This document shows, piece after piece, positions 59,929 to 64,000 of a stretch of 64,000 nucleotides of DNA. Under the pieces are notes generated by a model. That model was not told the DNA's origin and made no database searches. It was given only the letters and a program-made list of their open reading frames with translations. The stretch spans positions 112,240,501-112,304,500 of the forward strand of contig CM075353.1 of the NCBI GenBank assembly GCA_037693485.1, written 5' to 3'. The position numbers were made by a program, and so were the translations under genes. The stretch is from Kitagawia praeruptora. Taxonomy: Eukaryota > Streptophyta > Magnoliopsida > Apiales > Apiaceae. The stretch's first letter is position 1. Each line of letters begins with the position of its first letter.

Positions 59929-61211
59929 CACTTCGTGTACTTCAATTTATACGAAATCTGCACTTGGGATACTATAGTTCAAAAACCCCTTTTTAAAATA
60001 CGGCACTTTCAAACTTTCTGCAGAATGTGTACTTCCGTCAATTTGGCTCTAACGCCTTTACTTTGGCGAGGGCACTTTCGTCCTTTCAGCTTTAAGCGTA
60101 TTATTACCCCTTTTATGTATTGTATTTACCCCCAAATCATATATGTCTTGTACACACTCAATACTCAAACCCAGCCCTTCTCTTCTTCGATTTCCTCTCC
60201 CCTGTTTGCAAGACCCAGCAGTAACGATTTCCTTTCTCCCCAAACTGTGTCTCCTTCGCCGCCCTCTTGTTCTTCTTCGTCGATTTCAACACTATGAACT
60301 TTCTTGCCACTTGGTTATAGTTGTAACAATTAATATATCTAGAACAGAAAACAATCTTGGTTAATTTTGATCTTAATTTTCTACAACTCAAACACTATGA
60401 ACTTTCGCAAGACTCCATATTCATGGGATGAACTTGCTTCTCCCCACAACGTAGATCCAGTTCACAATAACCAGTATGCACTAAACAGCCCACCCGTACA
60501 AATCCACTCATTAGATCAGGAACAAAAAGAATTATCCGATACAAATTCGATTGGCATCAGAAATGAAAAAGATCTTGTTTCGAAGCCAAGTGATGACCAA
60601 GTTGAAGAAATCCAGAAGAAAAGGCATTACATCGGAGTGAGAAGGCGGCCTTGGGGAAAGTTTGCAGCTGAGACAAGAGATTCCACAAGAAACGGAGTGA
60701 GGGTTTGGCTAGGAACGTTTGACACCGAGGAGCAAGCGGCTTTGGTTTATGACCAAGCTGCTCTATCAATGCTGGTTCATTGGCTCAGCTAAACTTTCCA
60801 ACGGAGACAGTAAGGGACTCTCTAAGAGAAGATAATTACTTTTGCAGTAGTGGATCTTCACCAGCAGCGGCTTTAAAGGAGAAACACAAAATGAGAAGTA
60901 TTTCGAGAAGTAATCGAACTAAAAGTAGTTCAGTAAGTGGAAAGAATGTGGTTGTATTAGAGGACTAAAAGGAGATGGGTGCTGTTGGGAATTAAAACGG
61001 AGAAGGAGGTTAAAGGAGTTGAGGTGGAGAGGAATTTCACTCGAAATGACTGTTTTGCCCTCGACAAATTAACGGAGTTAAGTGGTTATTGACGGAAGTA
61101 CACACTTTGCAAAAAGTTTGAAAGTGCGGTATTGCAAGTAGGGGTTTTTGAACTATAGTATCCCAAGTGCAGATTTCGTATAAATTGAAGTACACGAAGT
61201 GTTTTTTACTC
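59929..61211. mobile_element. Mutator-like (Pack-MULE-type) element carrying an ERF gene copy
   Basis: 1283 bp. Inverted arms of about 150-180 bp start GAGTAAAAAGCACTTCGTG on the left and end with the complement (CACGAAGTG..TTTTTACTC) on the right. They share TATACGAAATCTGCACTTGG, GATACTATAGTTCAAAAACC and GTGTACTTCCGTCAAT blocks. The direct repeat TTAAAATAA (59920-59928 and 61212-61220) is a perfect 9-bp TSD, as made by Mutator-like transposases. Between the arms (about 60100-61020) lies not transposase but an AP2/ERF gene sequence with its leader. This is the structure of a gene-capturing Pack-MULE. Confidence 0.8.
60397..60968 (+). pseudogene. Captured AP2/ERF (group IX, ERF1-like) gene copy, frameshifted
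   Basis: The source gene would encode an ethylene-response-factor transcription factor that binds GCC-box promoters in the nucleus. From the ATG at 60397 the product starts MNFRKTPYSWDEL. The AP2 domain begins near residue 76 (HYIGVRRRPWGKFAAETRD, VRVWLGTFDTEEQAALVYDQ, then AALSM). After AALSM the frame is lost: one base is missing near 60770 and a stop follows at 60790-60792. The C-terminal part continues in the next frame (60780-60968) with AQLNFP, SSPAAALKEKHKMRS and KNVVVLED, then a stop before the usual end of ERF1-type proteins. No intron is present, as is normal for this group. It is a broken passenger gene, though the truncated AP2 product could still be transcribed. Confidence 0.82.
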
Positions 61212-61492
61212 TTAAAATAATATTAAGTACCCACTATTCCACCCACTAACCCTTAAAAACAATATTCAATACCCACTATTTCACCCACTACTCTTTAAAA
61301 ACCAATATTTCTTAAAACCCGTATTTTTTCCCAAACGAGAAGAAAATTAAGGGACGGAGGGAGTAAGACCGAAGAAGTCCTAAAATGCAACAGGACTGAC
61401 TATCAAGCACAGCCTGTACTTAAATATAATCAGATCATACCTTGTCAAATCTGAATTCCGTCTAGTACTAAATTTTGAGAGTAAACATTAAT

Positions 61493-61670
61493 AAGGAGGG
61501 ATGGGTCGGAGTAAATTTTCTTTTCCCGTATAAAGATATGAACATTAAATTTTTATACAAGAAAAGAAAAATTTAAAAATAAGTTATAAAACTATCGTTA
61601 AAATGCATCTTAAAATATGTGTCAAACATTTCTTGAAAAATGTAAACAATTGGATGGGACGGAGGGAATA
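61493..61670. mobile_element. Diverged Stowaway-like MITE
   Basis: The ends AAGGAGGGATGGGTCGGAGTA and TGGGACGGAGGGAATA are imperfect, and the inner half-sites TTTTTATACAAGAAAAG are AT-rich. It is similar in kind to 59800-61363 and 62015-62450, but decayed. Confidence 0.35.
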
Positions 61671-62014
61671 ATAGCTTAGAGAATGAAAATGGAGAAGATT
61701 GTCGATCTGGAAGGAGAATGTATTGGACTCATGCTACTGGTTCCAGGAATCTGGAGGCTGTTACGTCTGACTAGGCAAGTTTGGCAATGTAGGAGATACG
61801 TGATTGCCACTCTAGATGTACTCCTGTTTATTAGGAAAAGCTACAAGTTATGAACAACATCCCGTAAATGGAAAAAATGTCTTGAACACCACTGATGGAT
61901 TTGATGACCAAAACATCACAATTTCAAAAGTGCAAGAATCTACACAATAGTACCATATTAGATCGCACATAAGAATTGCGAACATGAGTTACCAAAATCC
62001 CAGCACATTTTGTA

Positions 62015-62450
62015 TTCCCTCCGTCTCTTTAAACATTGCCCATTTGACTAAAAACACGGGTTTTAAGAAAAAGTGGGTATTGAATATTATTTGTAAGAAG
62101 TAGTTGGTATTGAATATTGTTTTTAAGGAGTAGTGGATATTGAATATTGATTTTTTGGAGTAGTGGGTGAAGTAGTGGGTATTGAATATTATTTTTAAGG
62201 AGTAGTGGGTGGAATAGTAGGTATTGAATATTGTTTTTTTGGAGTAGTGGGTGGAATAGTGGGTGTTGAATATTATTTGTAATGATTAGAGGGTGGAGTA
62301 GTGGATATTGAATATTATTTTTAAGGAGTAGTGGGTGTAGTAGTTGACATTGAATATTACTGTATTTTTTATGGCTTAAAATAGAAAGGAAAAGAGTATT
62401 TTAATTATCCCGATTTAGTAAACAGGAAATGTTTTAAGAGACGGAGGGAG
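62015..62450. mobile_element. Stowaway-like MITE with an internal minisatellite
   Basis: The left end TTCCCTCCGTCTCTTTAAAC and right end GTTTTAAGAGACGGAGGGAG are inverted complements flanked by TA (62013-62014 and 62451-62452). From about 62080 to 62360 a unit of roughly 35-40 bp, reading GTAGTGGGTATTGAATATT and ATTTTTAAGGA, is repeated about seven or eight times with variation. Confidence 0.7.
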
Positions 62451-62522
62451 TACATGATAAATGAGAAGAGAAAAGATCATCGGCATCATGTCATGTGAGG
62501 ATACAAATGCAGGGTCACGCTC

Positions 62523-62878
62523 CAGTGAGAACACCTGTTAGTGTGAGAACAGTGAGAACACACATATTCATCACATTTCAAGCTATTTTAAAGGGTCTCG
62601 CTAGGGGCACCTTCACAAAAAAGTCTTATAATTCTACCCTCTATCCATTCATAACAAAAAAATTTTAAAAATTTAACAAAAAAATTTTAAAAAAAAAACT
62701 GCTGCCACGTCATCATTTTTTAAATTTTTTTTTAAAAAAATTTTAAACTTTTTTTTGATAAATGGATAGTGGGTAGAATTATAAGACTTTTTCGTATTGG
62801 GTGCCCCTGGCGGGGCCCTTTATAATAGCTTGAAATGTGGTGTTCTCATTGTTCTCCAACATATATGTGTTCTCACCT
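62523..62878. mobile_element. Foldback element with GTGAGAACAC arms, interrupted at its centre
   Basis: The left arm (CAGTGAGAACACCTG..CACATTTCAAGCTATTTTA) and right arm (TATAATAGCTTGAAATGTG..TGTGTTCTCACCTG) are inverted copies of about 65 bp. The centre is filled by the MITE at 62591-62820. Confidence 0.6.
62591..62820. mobile_element. Stowaway-like MITE, second family member, nested
   Basis: 230 bp, the same family as 34741-34960: GGGCCCCGCCAGGGGCACC ends, AAAGTCTTATAATTCTACC arms, and the GCTGCC.CGTCATCATTTTTT centre. Flanked by TA (62589-62590 and 62821-62822). Confidence 0.65.
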
Positions 62879-63637
62879 GAATCATACCCTACAAATGCAT
62901 TACAGTGTTTATTGAAGAGAGTCTTAACTTTAAACATAAACATTTGAGAGATGCAAATTTCCAGTTTTTCTTTTTCAAGATAATCGAGATCTAAGAGGTG
63001 CGTAACATGAAAAAATCTACCACACGCAAGTAAAATATTTGTGATTTCGCTGTGCAAAAAATGTTCGATATAAATGTACGAAAAAATATTTAATCATTTT
63101 TCGAATTATGCATGACATTTGTGATTTGTGTTGTATCGTTCAAGCGTCTCATCGGGCAGTACTGACCGAACTTATGATGATGCGATGTTATCATAACCAT
63201 CATTACTCGCAAGTAGTTGGTTGGTTGTATACTTGTATATATACCCTACACACTTTTTTCTTGTATATTTATTTTTCGTTCAGATCACCAAGTTTAACTA
63301 CTTAAATTTATAAACGCGAACTCACATTTTAAATAAAAAAATAAATAAAATGAGTATGACATGTGTTGGGTCGAATAAATTAATGAAGATGCATGCCAAT
63401 TGGCTTACCATCCAACTGCTAATTGCCATACTAACCAACTGCAGCTACTACTATCTCTCAATCAATCTTCTCATCAACTTTCCAACCACTTCTGCCTCCT
63501 CCAGTTTTTATTAATTGAACATTGTCTGTCCGTACTTCCGAGTATATTGGTATAATGATTCAATGACCAACCTTACCTGAAATTTTTTAAATATTTCTAA
63601 TGTATGTAAGAATCATAACTACGGAGTATATTTTTTT
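62879..63637. other. Gene-free stretch
   Basis: No gene or bounded repeat is recognised. Two open frames (62779-63057 minus, 63108-63305 plus) lack recognisable features. Confidence 0.4.
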
Positions 63638-63886
63638 CATGGTTGTAAAAATCGGTAATCAGTATAAATCGGTTGAGGTATTAATTTAAAATTAATTGAG
63701 TAATTAATCGGAAGGATTAATTGGAGTATTAATAGGATATTATAATAATATTTAATTAATCAATCTAATTTACAATTAAACATATCATTTTAGGATTAAT
63801 CGGATTTCAAAAATCGAATCGGTTGATTAGCTTACAGAGGATTAATCGGGGATTAATCGGTTAAATCGGGGATTTTTAGAACCATG
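63638..63886. mobile_element. MITE with CATGGTT..AACCATG ends
   Basis: The left end CATGGTTGTAAAAATCGG and right end GGGGATTTTTAGAACCATG are inverted repeats. The arms are rich in GATTAATCGG in both orientations. It is a common hAT-like pattern in plants. No TSD is clear. Confidence 0.55.
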
Positions 63887-64000
63887 TGTTTTGTACTTTT
63901 GTATGTTTACTAAAACAGATATTATTATTTTATAATATTAATACAAAAATTTTAATTCTTGTAGTTATCAAAAATTTGATACCATGCACATTGTATAAAT

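Larger units (their letters stand above)
59800..61363. mobile_element. Stowaway-like MITE interrupted by a Mutator-like element
   Basis: The left end CCCCCTCTGTCCCTTAAAAT and right end ATTAAGGGACGGAGGGAG are inverted complements. It is flanked by TA (59798-59799 and 61364-61365). The common plant end CTCCCTCCGTCCC marks mariner/Stowaway-type elements. Inside, AATACCCACTACTCC-type repeats stand on both sides of the inserted element (59929-61211). Confidence 0.7.

Noticed and set aside
60397..60792. AP2/ERF frame as a functional host gene
   Set aside because: It lies between Mutator-like inverted arms with a 9-bp TSD, and the frame breaks right after the AP2 domain.

Overview
This is a eudicot plant nuclear genome window: AT-rich, with one large split gene and dense layers of LTR retrotransposons and small foldback (MITE-type) DNA transposons. 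No rRNA, tRNA gene, CRISPR array, operon or bacterial feature is visible. The species cannot be fixed from the sequence.

Only one gene looks intact. It spans 32001-57392 on the + strand and has 16 exons. Joined in frame they give 3000 nt (999 residues) with GT..AG at all 15 introns. The order DUF1604-type N-terminus, G-patch, SURP/SWAP, acidic tract and RS-rich tail, together with exon-by-exon similarity, identifies it as TGH (TOUGH), an RNA-binding factor that assists DCL1-dependent microRNA processing in Arabidopsis. About 22.4 kb of the locus is intron. Introns 3, 6, 10 and 14 are swollen by transposons, most of them still bounded by target-site duplications (TSDs).

Layout: (i) 1-9.8 kb: a possible terminal exon of a minus-strand gene, a LINE-like retroposon, three consecutive foldback elements, a solo copia LTR (3872-4903), a TRIM-like LTR element (7286-8934) and an RNase H-like pseudogene. 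(ii) 10.4-26.7 kb: a three-level nest. A solo copia LTR (TSD AAATA) was hit by a gag-only Ty3/gypsy element (TSD CCGGG), whose 3' LTR was in turn hit by a complete Athila-type gypsy element (TSD TTAGT) with almost identical 1294-bp LTRs and an uninterrupted 1771-residue gag-pol frame. (iii) 26.7-31.7 kb: a cluster of foldback elements ending with a Mutator-like one (9-bp TSD) that stops 258 bp before the TGH start codon. (iv) 32-57.4 kb: TGH and the elements in its introns. (v) 58-64 kb: hAT-, Stowaway- and Mutator-type elements, including a Mutator-like element that has captured an AP2/ERF transcription-factor gene (now frameshifted) and itself sits inside a Stowaway-like element.

All coordinates, TSDs and splice sites were read by eye. 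Family names rest on motif recognition, not on database searches. The best leads are the ERF-carrying Mutator-like element, the LTR element in TGH intron 6 with an unrecognised non-gag-pol reading frame, a tandem acceptor in TGH whose alternative choice gives an immediate stop, and one small MITE family found twice at the centre of unrelated foldback elements.
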